Shown here: positions 33,929 to 42,812 of the stretch, piece by piece
How positions within the stretch are numbered: position 1 is the stretch's first letter
Layout: each line of letters starts with the position of its first letter
Assembly (NCBI GenBank): GCA_944384015.1
Contig: CALWRT010000030.1
Span: forward strand, 1 to 42,812
From: an uncultured Lachnospiraceae bacterium
GTDB lineage: Bacteria; Bacillota; Clostridia; Lachnospirales; Lachnospiraceae
DNA length: 42,812 bases
Direction: 5' to 3'
Program-made: the position numbers and the translations under genes
Notes under the pieces: model-generated
Databases searched by the model: none
Told to the model about the DNA's origin: nothing
The model's input: the letters and a program-made list of their open reading frames with translations, nothing else

Positions 33929-36900
33929 TTACTCCGCCCGCAGCGCGGCCACCGGGTCGCTCTTCGCCGCTTTGCTGGATGGAATCAGGCCGCCCACCAG
34001 TGTCAGTATCACACTCAGGCCGATCAGCAACAGCCCGGCCACAGGCGGAAGCGCCGCATTGATATCCGTCGTGTCAGCCAGGGAATGGATCAGGATATTC
34101 CCTGGTATGAGCAGCAGCAGCGTCAGGCCGATTCCGATCAGGCCCGCGCACAGGCCGATGATGAAGGTCTCCGCGTTGAATACTTGGGAGATATTCCGCT
34201 TGGAGGCTCCGATAGCCCGCAGAATGCCGATCTCCTTCTTCCTCTCCAGCACGCTGATGTAAGTGATGACGCCGATCATGATCGAAGATACCACGAGGGA
34301 AATCGCCACGAAGGCCACCAACACATAGCTGATCGTATCCACAATATCCGTAACCGAGGACATCAGCGTCCCCACAACATCGGTATAGCTGATGACCTTG
34401 TCCTCTTCCCCCTGCTCTTCCATGCGGCTGTTATATTCGTCCAGGATCTCCATGATGGCCTCTTTGCCGGCAAAATCATAGGGATAGATGGATATCTGGC
34501 TCGGGCTGTCCAGATCCGCGTAGCCAAAACTGGTCAGGTTGTTGCTGTAGGACGCGTCCTCCCCTGACATGAGGGAGCGCAGCAGCTCGCTTAACTCCTC
34601 CTCGGTCATGTTGATCTGAATCGCGCCGGCGAAGGCATCCGCGTCGATGGAGAAGGCATCCTCCAGCTGTTCGCCCAGCTGCTCCATGGCCTCCCTCATG
34701 CCGGATTCGATCAGATCCGCGATCTGGTTCATCACTTCCTCCATCACAGAGACAAGCTGATCCTGGATTGCCTCCGAGATCACATCCATATAGGCCGTCA
34801 TAACCGTCTCCATATAATTTCCCAATATCTGCCCGACCTGTGTCTGAAGCGCCTCCTGATCCACCGCGTTCGCCACCCCGGCTGCCAGTACCTGCTGAGC
34901 CTGGGGCGTCTTGAGATAGGCGGAGAAATGCTCGCCCATCTTGCTGGGATCCGGCAGCTGATTGGCGGCGGCATACGCCTGATAGCCTTCCACCAGCCGG
35001 TCTGCCAATACCTGCAGCTGTTCCGGGATGACCGTGATCTCCCCGTCCACCTGCAGCAGGCCGGAAGCCGCGTCCGCCATGATCTGCTGGGCTTCCTCGG
35101 TCTCCATATACTGCGCGAAATATTCCTCAAACATGTCCGGGTCTGTCAGGCCGTTGGCGGCCGCGTATGCCTGGAAGCCAGCCATCAAGTTCTGGATCAG
35201 CGTCTGCATCTGTTCCGAGGAGATTGTCACCTGCATATTGGACTGGACGATCTCCAGGAGCCCCTCCTGGAGCACCTGCTGCCCCTCCGGCGTCTCCAGG
35301 TAATCCATAAAGTATTCATTCAGCCGGGAGTAATCCGCCTCCGGATGCTCCGCCGCGTAGTCGTCATACCCGTCCAGAAGCCCCTGCACCATCTGCTGGA
35401 TTGCCTCCTCTGATATGGCCAGATCCAGCTGGGAGAGGACCTCCCCCATGTCCAGCGGCGGAAGATCCGGCAGGTCCAGCTCCATGTCCTCCAGGCCTCC
35501 CATGTCCAGAAGCCCCTCCAGATCCAGGGACCCCTCATCCATGGCAAAATATTCCGACATGTCCATGTCCAGCGCGTCCGCGTCAAAGGAAAAAGCCTCC
35601 CGCATGGCATCCTCGTCCACGCTGAACAAAGACTCCATGTCGAACTGTTCCTGGCCGTTATCCTCCCCGAAGGCGTTGCCTGTCAAGACGTTGCGCCCGG
35701 GATCCTCCATCTGCTCCTGGACGATGGTGCTGGCCGCAGCCTGCTCCACCACATATTCTGTCAGAGATGTCGGGTAGGCAATCCCCGCGCTGAGCATGGC
35801 GGCGGAGGCATCCTCGGAGGGCTGCACCACGCCCACGATGGAGAGCGGTTCTCCCTCTTCCACCAGCGTTCTCATATAAGCCTCATCGTCCGTCTTGTCC
35901 GTCCATACTCCATAAGTCTCGTCATATTCATAATAATCGGCCGCATTGACCAATTGGAATGAGATGCCCAGGAAGTCCTCATAGCGGTAGGAATCCGTAT
36001 TATCCGGCGTCTCCACAGGCTTCTGGTCCAGAAATTCCTCGATCATCTCATCCAGTTGCGCATAATCCCGCAGTCCCAGCGTATACAGCATGAAGTCGCT
36101 GATGCCGCCGCCCGCGCCCAGCACAAGCACACACTCATTGTACTGCTGGGGCCACCGTCCCGCCTTCACCTCATATTGCTGCTGATACAGCTCTTCATTC
36201 TCCGGCATCTGGTAGAACACATCTGTGCTCATGAAGGAGGACATGAAACTGTCGGAATCCGTCCCCAGGCCCATGGCGGCGAAGGAATGGTCCGGGTTGA
36301 CCTGGCGCACGCCGTCCTGTGTCAGCCGGTAAATCTGGGGATCCACATCGTAATCGTACTCAATGGCCCTGGCATACTGCGCGATATCGCTCTTTCCGCT
36401 CTCCAGATAGTCCTTCAGGGATGCCAGGTCGTTGGGATCCACCTCGGAGAACAGATTGCTCAGCACATCGGTGATCACCACCTCGCCGGAGGCATCCCCC
36501 GCCATATCGCTGGCCATGCTGGACATCATAGAAGTAAAATCCATCGTGGCGCTCTGTATCTGAAGCGGATACTCCGAGAGCGTGTCCTCCTCCAGCCCCT
36601 GGATGTAAGCGTTCACGCCGTTGGAGATGGACAGGATCAGTGCAATGCCGATGATACCGATGGAACCGGCGAAGGAAGTTAAGAGTGTCCTGGCCTTCTT
36701 CGTCCCTAGATTGTTGAAGCTCAAGGACAGCGCCGTCAGGAAGGACATGGACGACTTGCCCATGTTCTTGTGGACGGGCGCGGGAGACTCCTCCCGGCGC
36801 ACCTTGTACGGGTCGGAATCCGACCGGATCTTCCCGTCCTTCAGCTTGACAATCCTGGTGGCGTACTGCTCTGCCAGCTCCGGGTTGTGGGTTACCATGA

Positions 36901-37480
36901 CCACCAGGCGGTCTTGTGCCACTTCCTTCAGCAGATCCATCACCTGGACGCTTGTCTCACTGTCCAGCGCCCCGGTGGGCTCATCTGCCAGAAGAATATC
37001 CGGGTCATTTACCAGCGCCCGGGCAATGGCTACCCGCTGCATCTGGCCTCCTGACATCTGGCTGGGCTTCTTGTGCAGCTGCTCTCCAAGGCCCACCTGC
37101 TGAAGGGCTTTCACTGCCCTCTCCCTGCGTTCCGTCTTGGAGATGCCGGAGATGGTCAGGGCCAGCTCCACATTGGACAGCACGGTCTGATGGGGAATCA
37201 GGTTATAACTCTGGAAGACGAATCCGATTGTATGATTCCGGTAAGAGTCCCAATCCCGATCCTTGTATTTCTTGGTGGATATCCCGTTGATAATCAGGTT
37301 GCCGCTGTCGTAGCGGTCAAGTCCCCCGATGATATTCAGCAGCGTTGTCTTCCCGGATCCGCTGGGGCCAAGAATTGCCACGAATTCATTGTCCCGCAGG
37401 TTGAGGCTGACATCATCCAAGGCCTTTTGAACCAAGCTGCCTGTCCGGTACTGTTTGCAAATGTGTTGAATCTGAAGCAT
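33929..37480 (-). CDS. ABC transporter ATPase-FtsX permease fusion with large extracytoplasmic region
   Basis: This 1183-residue protein fuses a MacB/LolD-type ATPase (1-225) to an FtsX-type permease. Walker A GPSGSGKT is at 38-45, signature MSGGQ at 142-146, Walker [11 protein letters not shown] at 161-170 and the H-loop His at about 198. Transmembrane helix 1 is at about 268-288; the last three lie at about 1050-1075, 1105-1127 and 1145-1165. Between them is an extracytoplasmic region of about 760 residues, rich in Asp, Glu, Gln and Met, with three 64-residue tandem repeats (689-876). The family extrudes peptides or lipoproteins or transmits signals. The ATG at 37480 has AAGGAG upstream; the frame extends 46 codons further up without a good start. 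One such gene would need to form a homodimer. The substrate is unknown. Confidence 0.9.
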   Translation of the reverse strand: MLQIQHICKQYRTGSLVQKALDDVSLNLRDNEFVAILGPSGSGKTTLLNIIGGLDRYDSGNLIINGISTKKYKDRDWDSYRNHTIGFVFQSYNLIPHQTVLSNVELALTISGISKTERRERAVKALQQVGLGEQLHKKPSQMSGGQMQRVAIARALVNDPDILLADEPTGALDSETSVQVMDLLKEVAQDRLVVMVTHNPELAEQYATRIVKLKDGKIRSDSDPYKVRREESPAPVHKNMGKSSMSFLTALSLSFNNLGTKKARTLLTSFAGSIGIIGIALILSISNGVNAYIQGLEEDTLSEYPLQIQSATMDFTSMMSSMASDMAGDASGEVVITDVLSNLFSEVDPNDLASLKDYLESGKSDIAQYARAIEYDYDVDPQIYRLTQDGVRQVNPDHSFAAMGLGTDSDSFMSSFMSTDVFYQMPENEELYQQQYEVKAGRWPQQYNECVLVLGAGGGISDFMLYTLGLRDYAQLDEMIEEFLDQKPVETPDNTDSYRYEDFLGISFQLVNAADYYEYDETYGVWTDKTDDEAYMRTLVEEGEPLSIVGVVQPSEDASAAMLSAGIAYPTSLTEYVVEQAAASTIVQEQMEDPGRNVLTGNAFGEDNGQEQFDMESLFSVDEDAMREAFSFDADALDMDMSEYFAMDEGSLDLEGLLDMGGLEDMELDLPDLPPLDMGEVLSQLDLAISEEAIQQMVQGLLDGYDDYAAEHPEADYSRLNEYFMDYLETPEGQQVLQEGLLEIVQSNMQVTISSEQMQTLIQNLMAGFQAYAAANGLTDPDMFEEYFAQYMETEEAQQIMADAASGLLQVDGEITVIPEQLQVLADRLVEGYQAYAAANQLPDPSKMGEHFSAYLKTPQAQQVLAAGVANAVDQEALQTQVGQILGNYMETVMTAYMDVISEAIQDQLVSVMEEVMNQIADLIESGMREAMEQLGEQLEDAFSIDADAFAGAIQINMTEEELSELLRSLMSGEDASYSNNLTSFGYADLDSPSQISIYPYDFAGKEAIMEILDEYNSRMEEQGEEDKVISYTDVVGTLMSSVTDIVDTISYVLVAFVAISLVVSSIMIGVITYISVLERKKEIGILRAIGASKRNISQVFNAETFIIGLCAGLIGIGLTLLLLIPGNILIHSLADTTDINAALPPVAGLLLIGLSVILTLVGGLIPSSKAAKSDPVAALRAE
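34841..35416 (-). repeat. Three tandem 64-residue repeats within the ABC protein
   Basis: Each unit has GYxxYAA about 15 residues in (Gly at 704, 768, 832) and a Leu/Met-x-T-x-x-x-QQ-V/I segment (starting 728, 792, 856). Both landmarks are exactly 64 residues apart, which is 192 bases. This is an in-frame duplication series in the extracytoplasmic part. Confidence 0.8.
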
Positions 37481-38023
37481 GTTCCACGGCTCCTTGCTAT
37501 CGATCAGTATTCTGTGCCAACGTCGTGTCACTCTGTGAAAATCACCATCCCACGGCCAATCGGCATGCCCGCCAAATTCTGAGGTCATTCTGAAGGTCAG
37601 CCGCTCCGTGCTGAGCACTCCTGCGATTGCCGCCAGCTGGGATGCGCACGATTTTCCAGTTATAGCAATTATACCACCCGCACTGCAGATTGTGCGTCTA
37701 TTTTCGTTTTTTATTGTCTCGATTTTTGCAACCGTTCAGCCGGAAGGCTGAACTGCTGCTGATTTTTCATACAAAGGCTCCAAGCCGCATCCGGTCCGGA
37801 ATCAAGAGGACCGCGGAAAGCGAGTGTGCATGCGGGGAGGGTTCGGGTATGACTTGCGGCATACAAAGCACCCCGCCTGGAATACACCGATGTTCCTTGA
37901 CCCCGATGGATTCCCGGCGGGATACTTCTTCAGCTCCTGTCCTGATTCTTTCCGATCGCCTTCGTTTTTATTCCCGCGGACAGCAGACCCAGCGGAAACT
38001 CCTGCTGCAGTGCATTTATCTCT
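37481..38023. other. Intergenic region between spoIIIAH and the ABC gene, with repeat fragments
   Basis: No supported gene. 37602-37655 carries the CGCTCCGTGC and GATGCGCACG units of the mosaic repeat. 37734-37753 is a hairpin (GTTCAGCC, loop GGAA, GGCTGAAC) that looks like the two ends of the asp23-flanking repeat joined after loss of the middle. A plus-strand open frame at 37824 has no recognisable domain and no ribosome binding site. No clear terminator for spoIIIAH was found. Confidence 0.5.
37668..37676 (-). promoter_or_regulatory. Extended -10 promoter element for the ABC gene
   Basis: TGGTATAAT on the minus strand is an extended -10 box with a perfect TATAAT. No good -35 box lies at the usual distance. 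It is about 190 bases upstream of the ATG at 37480, with repeat units in the leader. Confidence 0.4.
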
Positions 38024-38812
38024 CTACTCTGCCCCCTCCATCGTTGTGATGACAATATTCTCCGGCTCCACGCCGGCTTTGCGCGTCACGATGTCTTCAA
38101 TCTGAGCCCGCTCGGCGTCACCGATCTGAGCCTGGTTCACAATCACGTCGGCGCTGTCGTCTTCAATATTCACCACCACGTCTGTGAATCCCTTAGCGCT
38201 CAACAGCATCTCTGCTGCTGCCTCCCGTTCGGTAATATCTGACAGTTCAATCAGGGCGTTAATCGCCTCCTGCTTCTGATCATCGGAGATGTTCGTATTG
38301 TTAATGATGTCCATAAGCAGCGCCTTATTCTGGGAACGCACCTGTTCCCGGTTGATCTTTGCCTGGGCCGCAATGCCGGAACCAGAGCCTGTACTGGCCA
38401 GCACTGCCTCTCCGGGCACCTCCTGGGCGCTCTCGGCATCGGCGTTCTGTGTATCTGCCGCCGCGGCCTCCTCCCCTGACGTCTCCGTCTGCTCTCCAGC
38501 CTCCTCTGCCGCTGCCTGGGCATCCAGTTCAGCGGTCAGTGCCGGATCGATCTCGTCAGTAAAAATCTCGCCGGAGGCGTACAGATCCTCCTCAGATAAG
38601 TCGGTGAGCGCCGCTTCATCCGCTGCCGCCTCAGCTTCACCTTCGTCCTCCGCTTCCTCTGTCCCCTGGGCATCCTCCTGGGTATCCTCAGACGCAAGGT
38701 CTGCAATTGCCACCGTCCACTTGCTGCCGGAAAAATTCAGATATCCGGCAACTGCTATCATGATCGCCAGTGTCGTGATAATAATCTGATTCTTTTTAAA
38801 AACCCGTTTCAA
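38024..38812 (-). CDS. spoIIIAH: Stage III sporulation protein AH
   Basis: SpoIIIAH of 262 residues has one transmembrane helix near 11-27 (IITTLAIMIAVAGYLNFSG), a long Asp/Glu/Ala-rich spacer and a C-terminal YscJ/FliF-like domain (residues about 160-262, SQNKALLMDIINNTNISDDQ onward). In sporulating cells it pairs with SpoIIQ from the forespore across the two membranes to form the feeding-tube channel. The start is TTG at 38812, directly after the spoIIIAG stop, with GGAGGAACATAG upstream. It is the last gene of the operon. The spacer is longer than in Bacillus. Confidence 0.93.
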   Translation of the reverse strand: MKRVFKKNQIIITTLAIMIAVAGYLNFSGSKWTVAIADLASEDTQEDAQGTEEAEDEGEAEAAADEAALTDLSEEDLYASGEIFTDEIDPALTAELDAQAAAEEAGEQTETSGEEAAAADTQNADAESAQEVPGEAVLASTGSGSGIAAQAKINREQVRSQNKALLMDIINNTNISDDQKQEAINALIELSDITEREAAAEMLLSAKGFTDVVVNIEDDSADVIVNQAQIGDAERAQIEDIVTRKAGVEPENIVITTMEGAE

Positions 38813-39475
38813 CTATGTTCCTCCATTCCCTTTTAATTTCAGCACTTCAATTTTATGTACCTCTATCTGCAGGAGCGCCTGGACGCCCTCTGTAATCTGT
38901 GCCGCCACCTCCGGCTGGTCTCCTCCCTCTGCCGCGATGATCACACCTTCGATCTTCGGCGCGTATTCCTTCACAACAAACGGCCGCTGTCCGTACTCTA
39001 CATCCTCGTACACGGTGGCCTCCTCGGACTGGGTCTCGTGAACACTTCTCGTATTTCCGCTCTCATCCGTCTCCTCCTGAGAAGACTGCGTCACCGGGAT
39101 GTCCTTCTCCACCACTTTCTCCTGGCTTCCTTCCGTCTTGATCAGCACCCGCACCTGGCCGACCCCTTCCACTTGACTCAGAAAATCCTCCAGCTTCTTC
39201 TCCAATTCTTCCTCGTAAGATAAGGACAGCGTCTCTATGGAAGTCTCCCCGGCAGAACTTGCCCCGGACGCCTCCCCTTCCGTATCCTGCCCATCCCCGC
39301 CTGATGCCGCCTCTTCCGCAGGTATGGCAATCACCAGCAGAAGAACCCCCGCCAGCAGTGCAATCAACAGCTTATCTTTTCCGAGACCGCCGCCTTTTCC
39401 TTTGCTTTTTACTATGTCTATGATCGAAGATTTCTTTTTATTATCTTTATTCTCCATCTTATCGCTCTGATCCAT
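38813..39475 (-). CDS. spoIIIAG: Stage III sporulation protein AG
   Basis: SpoIIIAG of 220 residues has a basic N-terminus, a transmembrane helix at about 35-50 (LLIALLAGVLLLVIAI) and an extracytoplasmic ring-forming domain: KKLEDFLSQVEGVGQVRVLI, VVEKDIPVTQSSQEETDESG, then PFVVKEYAPKIEGVIIAAEG. In Bacillus it forms a large ring in the mother-cell membrane. It lies between AF and AH, with GAAGGAG upstream of the ATG. Confidence 0.94.
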   Translation of the reverse strand: MDQSDKMENKDNKKKSSIIDIVKSKGKGGGLGKDKLLIALLAGVLLLVIAIPAEEAASGGDGQDTEGEASGASSAGETSIETLSLSYEEELEKKLEDFLSQVEGVGQVRVLIKTEGSQEKVVEKDIPVTQSSQEETDESGNTRSVHETQSEEATVYEDVEYGQRPFVVKEYAPKIEGVIIAAEGGDQPEVAAQITEGVQALLQIEVHKIEVLKLKGNGGT

Positions 39476-39494
39476 CTTTATGCTCCTTCAGCGT

Positions 39495-40013
39495 TTACCT
39501 AATATTCATGTTGCTTGTGGGTATGCCGAATTCCTTCGACAGGGCGGATGCCAAATCTTCCTCCCATCCTGCTTCCCGTCCCCAGCTGTCCTGGGCTTCT
39601 GCCGACAGATACAGGATTTTCCCATAATCCGGGCTTGCAAAGTCTTCCTCCAGCAGCAGCTCCGTCACCTCAAGCACCACTCCATACTGTGCTCCCGTCT
39701 GCTCAATGGAGAAAATCAGCTGCTTCCGGTAATGTTCCATCACGTAGTCTTCCGCAACCCCTTCCATCCCTTCCATCTCCTCCTTCAGTTCCTCCTTCTG
39801 CTGGCGGACGCTCTCCGCCTCGAAGGCAGACAGCAGCTTCTCGTCCAGGTTCAGCAGGGAGAGCAGGGGATCCGCCATGACCAGGATCATCATCACGCCG
39901 GTAAAGAGCCGGATATATTTCCGGTATTGTTCCCCCGGGAGAACGCTGGTCACCGCCGTCACCAGGATAAAATAGACCACCAGATTCCATATCCAGTCAT
40001 ACAGCCAGGACAT
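39495..40013 (-). CDS. spoIIIAF: Stage III sporulation protein AF
   Basis: SpoIIIAF of 172 residues has two N-terminal transmembrane helices (WNLVVYFILVTAVTSVLPG and YIRLFTGVMMILVMADPLLS) and a C-terminal domain of about 120 residues that, in the family, forms a ring-building fold. The ATG at 40013 has GGAGGGG upstream; the frame extends into spoIIIAE, but those residues are not part of the protein. Confidence 0.92.
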   Translation of the reverse strand: MSWLYDWIWNLVVYFILVTAVTSVLPGEQYRKYIRLFTGVMMILVMADPLLSLLNLDEKLLSAFEAESVRQQKEELKEEMEGMEGVAEDYVMEHYRKQLIFSIEQTGAQYGVVLEVTELLLEEDFASPDYGKILYLSAEAQDSWGREAGWEEDLASALSKEFGIPTSNMNIR

Positions 40014-40039
40014 CTGCCGTCCCCTCCTTTCTCGGCGTT

Positions 40040-41368
40040 TTACCGTCCGGTCATCCCGCACAGAATCGCCAGTGTCAGCCAGAATAAAATAGCAGAAGTC
40101 AGCATCGCCTTCAGCAGCAGCACCATCCCGTCTCCCACGCTGCTGATGCACTCTACAATCCGCGTATCTGCCACTGGCTGCACGACGGCGGCCGCCAGCT
40201 TGTAGCTCAGGGAGAACAGTGCCAGCTTGATCACCGGCAGCAGGCAGATGACGGCGAGGATGATGAGCGCGGCCGCTCCAATCCCATTCTTGATCAGCAC
40301 CGCGCAGCCCAGCACCATCTCGGATACTGAGTTCAGCACGTTCCCGATACCCGGTATCATTCCGGCAGTCTTAGAGAGAAAATCCTTCTTCAGGCTGTCC
40401 ACAGCCGGTGTAATCAACCCTTGGATCAGGTTGAATCCCACAACTGCTCCCATCATTACCTTCAGCCCCCATTCCAGCACCGTCTTAAAAAGCCCGGCCA
40501 GCTTGGTCAGGAAATCCTCCTTGGCCATCTGGTTCACCAGCAGCAGCAGCAGGTAGATATGGATGCCCGGCACAATCAGGTATCTCACCGCCCACTGAAC
40601 GGCTGTCAGCAGGAAGAGAATCCACTCGTAGAACACAAGAGTTGTCGTCGTCCCGGCAGAGTATCCGAGAGCCAGGAATAAGGCGGGCATCAGAGCTTTC
40701 ATAAAGTCTACCACCGAGGTCAATGTGTCTGTCAGAATGGCCGACGCCGTGCGGAAGGCGGTCATTAAAATTGTCAAAAGCAGCATATAAATCATATAAT
40801 AGCTGACATCCGATATCTGCCGGTTTTTGAAAATATCTGAAAACCCTGTGAGAGTTGCGGCGATCAACGAGATGATCAGGATATGGACGATGGTGGATTT
40901 GTTCACCCTCCACTCATAAAAAAGGCTGTCCGACACAAAGCCGCCGAACAGCTCTCCCGCAGCCTGGAAGTCTCCTTCCAGAAGTGCGTCCACCACTTGG
41001 CCGAAGGAGATTTTCTCCGTGCCCTGCAGATTGTCCAGGAACTGATCGATCTCTGCGAAGTCCAAATCCGACAGCAAGTCCTCCATCACTTCTTCCTGGG
41101 TAACGTCCCCTCCCGCCAAGTCCCTTTCCCCTGCTCCAACGTTACTTCCCGCGCCGGCGTCCCGCTCATAGCCCGTCCCATCGCCTTCCGTGGCATCCTG
41201 CTCATAGCCCGTCCCATCGCCTGCCGCGCCGTCCTGCTCATAGCCCGTCCCATCGCCTGTCCCGGCGTCCAGTGCCGCCCGGCTTTTCATAAACGGCGCC
41301 AGCAGACACAGCAGGACCGCTCCCGCCAGGAAGCCCCCTCTCCAAAGCCTGGATCGTCGTCTCCTCAT
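40040..41368 (-). CDS. spoIIIAE: Stage III sporulation protein AE
   Basis: SpoIIIAE of 442 residues has a signal/transmembrane segment at about 9-27, an extracytoplasmic stretch and a polytopic C-terminal half with about seven helices (from IVHILIISLIAATLTGF on). It is a channel component of the mother-cell complex. Unusually, the N-terminal part holds three 12-residue repeats (GDGTGYEQD/ERD + 3), encoded by a 36-bp DNA tandem repeat. The ATG at 41368 overlaps the spoIIIAD stop as ATGA. Confidence 0.93.
   Translation of the reverse strand: MRRRRSRLWRGGFLAGAVLLCLLAPFMKSRAALDAGTGDGTGYEQDGAAGDGTGYEQDATEGDGTGYERDAGAGSNVGAGERDLAGGDVTQEEVMEDLLSDLDFAEIDQFLDNLQGTEKISFGQVVDALLEGDFQAAGELFGGFVSDSLFYEWRVNKSTIVHILIISLIAATLTGFSDIFKNRQISDVSYYMIYMLLLTILMTAFRTASAILTDTLTSVVDFMKALMPALFLALGYSAGTTTTLVFYEWILFLLTAVQWAVRYLIVPGIHIYLLLLLVNQMAKEDFLTKLAGLFKTVLEWGLKVMMGAVVGFNLIQGLITPAVDSLKKDFLSKTAGMIPGIGNVLNSVSEMVLGCAVLIKNGIGAAALIILAVICLLPVIKLALFSLSYKLAAAVVQPVADTRIVECISSVGDGMVLLLKAMLTSAILFWLTLAILCGMTGR
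41152..41259 (-). repeat. 36-bp tandem repeat (3 units) inside spoIIIAE
   Basis: The string GCTCATAGCCCGTCCCATCG starts at 41164, 41200 and 41236, exactly 36 bases apart. It keeps the reading frame and encodes three GDGTGYE units. Confidence 0.9.
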
Positions 41369-41754
41369 ACTCCGATAAACCCTCTCATAGTCTCCAGCAA
41401 GGACAGCAGGATCGGCATGCTCACCGCCAGGATCGTTAGTTTCCCGAAAATCTCTATCTGGCTGGCAATGGCCTGATGGCCGGTGTCCTTGCACACCGCG
41501 GACGCGAACTCCGAGATATAGGTAATGCCCGCTATTTTCAGCAGCGTCTGCGTATAGACCGCATCGATGGACAGATACCCTTGGATGGTCTCGATGGTCT
41601 GGGTGATCACATGCAGCTTGCTCACTGCGTAATAGAATATAAATACACAGGCAGCCAGGCTGACATACACCGCGTACTCTGACTTCTGATGCTTCAGCTG
41701 CACGGCCAGGAGCACTCCGGCGATGCCTGCGGCCCCGATTTTAATCATATCCAT
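41365..41754 (-). CDS. spoIIIAD: Stage III sporulation protein AD
   Basis: SpoIIIAD of 129 residues has four hydrophobic helices, and the family pattern AGITYISEFASAVCKDTGHQ then AIASQIEIFGKLTILAVSMP is clear. It is a mother-cell membrane component. The start has GGAGG upstream, 12 bases after spoIIIAC. The stop overlaps spoIIIAE by 4 bases. Confidence 0.95.
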   Translation of the reverse strand: MDMIKIGAAGIAGVLLAVQLKHQKSEYAVYVSLAACVFIFYYAVSKLHVITQTIETIQGYLSIDAVYTQTLLKIAGITYISEFASAVCKDTGHQAIASQIEIFGKLTILAVSMPILLSLLETMRGFIGV

Positions 41755-41766
41755 AGATAAGCCTCC

Positions 41767-41961
41767 TTACAGGGAAAATAACTGCTGTATCGTCTCAAAA
41801 AGTTCGTAGATATAGGGAAGGACCCAAAACAGCACAAGCAGCAGTCCCGCCAGGCTCGTGAGAAAGGCGTGCTCTTCCCTTCCGCTGTGCTTTAGTACCT
41901 GGCTGAGCACAGATACAAGAATTCCCACGGCCGCTATCCGAAAAATTAAGTTTACACTCAT
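41767..41961 (-). CDS. spoIIIAC: Stage III sporulation protein AC
   Basis: SpoIIIAC is a 64-residue protein with two transmembrane helices (LIFRIAAVGILVSVLSQVL and LTSLAGLLLVLFWVLPYI), typical for the family. It starts with GGAGAT upstream, 32 bases after spoIIIAB. Confidence 0.95.
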   Translation of the reverse strand: MSVNLIFRIAAVGILVSVLSQVLKHSGREEHAFLTSLAGLLLVLFWVLPYIYELFETIQQLFSL

Positions 41962-41993
41962 GTCTTATCTCCTTCTCTGCCGCCGGGATCCTT

Positions 41994-42518
41994 TCACACA
42001 AGCAATATCACAACAAATATTCCTGCCGTCACTCCGAGCAGCCTGGCAATCCTCATCTTCCCCTGGCAGGAGACGAGGAGTTTTTCATAAGCCTCAGCCA
42101 GTTCCTTTTGAAGAAATTCTATCGCCGCAAGCTGCATCTGCGTATCCAGATAACCGAACGTATTTCCAAAAGAGAGCAGCAGTTCCAGTTCCTCTTTCGT
42201 AAGAGGAGAGTCCCGGAAACTTTGCTCCGCCTGTTCTTTCCACAGCTTGTCGAACCGGCCCCGTCCCTCCTGCCTTAACGCCTCAGACAGCTTTTCCAAG
42301 AACTCCTTGTACACACCGTCCATACGGGCCGACATATGCAAAAACGCATCCCCCGCAGGCGTTCTGCTGCTGCGGATCTCCCCCGCCAGCAGGAGGAACA
42401 TGCGGCGAAGCTCTGAGAGCATCCGCAGTCTCCTGCGGTATTCCATACTTTTCTCCAGTCCGAGTCCCGTACAGGCGGCGATGACTAACAGGCTACCCGC
42501 AAGCTTTATTCCAAGCAT
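41994..42518 (-). CDS. spoIIIAB: Stage III sporulation protein AB
   Basis: SpoIIIAB of 174 residues has an N-terminal transmembrane helix (MLGIKLAGSLLVIAACTGLG), a helical cytoplasmic region (RRLRMLSELRRMFLLLAGEI onward) and a C-terminal hydrophobic helix, like GspF-type proteins, to which it is related. I chose the ATG at 42518 because GGGGAGG lies upstream and the typical N-terminus follows; the frame extends further up but inside spoIIIAA. The start overlaps the spoIIIAA end by 13 bases. Confidence 0.94.
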   Translation of the reverse strand: MLGIKLAGSLLVIAACTGLGLEKSMEYRRRLRMLSELRRMFLLLAGEIRSSRTPAGDAFLHMSARMDGVYKEFLEKLSEALRQEGRGRFDKLWKEQAEQSFRDSPLTKEELELLLSFGNTFGYLDTQMQLAAIEFLQKELAEAYEKLLVSCQGKMRIARLLGVTAGIFVVILLV

Positions 42519-42811
42519 GGCACCGGCCTCCCCTCCTTGTCCAGAATTTCCCGTATCTGCCCCGGCTGTTCCCCCATCTCCAGGAACACATACCGGCCAA
42601 ACATCTGCTCCGTTAAGAAATCCCGGCAATATGGCTTCTTGACCAGTTCTTCCAGACTTCCTCCGTGCATGGTGGCAAGCATCCGGCAGCCGCAGCACCT
42701 GGCATAGGCGACTGCCTCCACATCCTCCTTTCTCCCGATCTCATCCACTGCCAGCACCTGGGGCGCCATGGACCGCAGCATCACAACCACTCCCTCGGAC
42801 CTGGAACAGCC
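42506..42811 (-). CDS. spoIIIAA: Stage III sporulation protein AA (C-terminal part, cut by window edge)
   Basis: Only the last 101 residues or so of this secretion-type ATPase are visible. Walker B VLAVDEIG is followed by DVEAVAYARCCGCRMLATMH, which includes the conserved TMH motif of GspE/VirB11-like ATPases, and by the C-terminal tail. It would energise the SpoIIIA channel from the mother-cell cytoplasm. The N-terminal half with Walker A lies outside the window, as does the operon promoter, expected to be sigma-E type. Confidence 0.92.
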   Translation of the reverse strand, partial: GCSRSEGVVVMLRSMAPQVLAVDEIGRKEDVEAVAYARCCGCRMLATMHGGSLEELVKKPYCRDFLTEQMFGRYVFLEMGEQPGQIREILDKEGRPVPCLE

Positions 42812-42812
42812 G

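Noticed and set aside
37824..38105. 93-codon plus-strand frame between the ABC gene and spoIIIAH
   Set aside because: No ribosome binding site or domain, and its end overlaps spoIIIAH on the other strand.
41152..41259. Regular 36-bp repeats as a possible CRISPR array
   Set aside because: The units are contiguous with no unique spacers and lie in frame inside spoIIIAE.

Overview
The window looks like a chromosomal segment of a spore-forming, anaerobic Clostridia member, most likely a Lachnospiraceae-type gut bacterium. The reasons are an almost complete spoIIIA operon, spoIVB, the MEP isoprenoid genes dxr and dxs, GC-rich Firmicutes-like codon use, strong GGAGG ribosome binding sites, and a cluster of zinc-ribbon membrane proteins of a kind common in that family. 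The species cannot be fixed from the sequence. Nearly all genes lie on the minus strand, so operons read from high to low coordinates. Only three genes (2712-4981) are on the plus strand.

Layout from right to left, in the direction of transcription. (1) 42811-38024: spoIIIAA (partial) through spoIIIAH, the mother-cell part of the channel between mother cell and forespore. (2) 37480-33929: one very large ABC exporter/FtsX-type permease fusion with an extracytoplasmic region holding three 64-residue tandem repeats, closed by a terminator. (3) 33684-26748: a sigma-A-type promoter followed by a zinc-ribbon gene cassette. It has two coiled-coil/triple-zinc-ribbon proteins, four zinc-ribbon proteins with transmembrane segments (one with a C-type lectin fold, one with discoidin-like and YARHG domains), a membrane-anchored esterase, and two broken zinc-ribbon genes. 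(4) 26735-26370: a scar with remnants of a serine recombinase and a PIN-domain protein. (5) prfC and a transglutaminase-like lipoprotein. (6) 22739-13439: asp23-like gene, nusB, xseA, xseB, ispA, dxs, tlyA, nadK, argR and recN, a well-known Firmicutes gene order. (7) spoIVB, alone between two terminators. (8) A GH13 alpha-amylase-family enzyme, then pyrH-frr-uppS-cdsA-dxr-rseP from its own promoter. (9) Plus-strand GNAT acetyltransferase, lipoprotein esterase and nitroreductase. (10) At the left edge, a membrane protein with a PASTA-like domain followed by a truncated Ser/Thr protein kinase.

The housekeeping blocks join isoprenoid precursor synthesis (dxs, dxr, ispA, uppS) with phospholipid synthesis (cdsA), translation (frr, prfC, tlyA), transcription (nusB), repair (xseAB, recN) and sporulation (spoIIIA, spoIVB). 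The usual link from spoIIIA to asp23/nusB is broken by about 15 kb holding the ABC exporter, the zinc-ribbon cassette, prfC and the transglutaminase gene. spoIVB is not followed by spo0A as it often is.

The most unusual parts are the zinc-ribbon cassette, whose esterase is a close paralogue of the one near the kinase, and a mosaic family of structured non-coding repeats found in at least seven intergenic gaps, two copies of which flank asp23. No rRNA, tRNA, CRISPR array or intact insertion sequence was seen.
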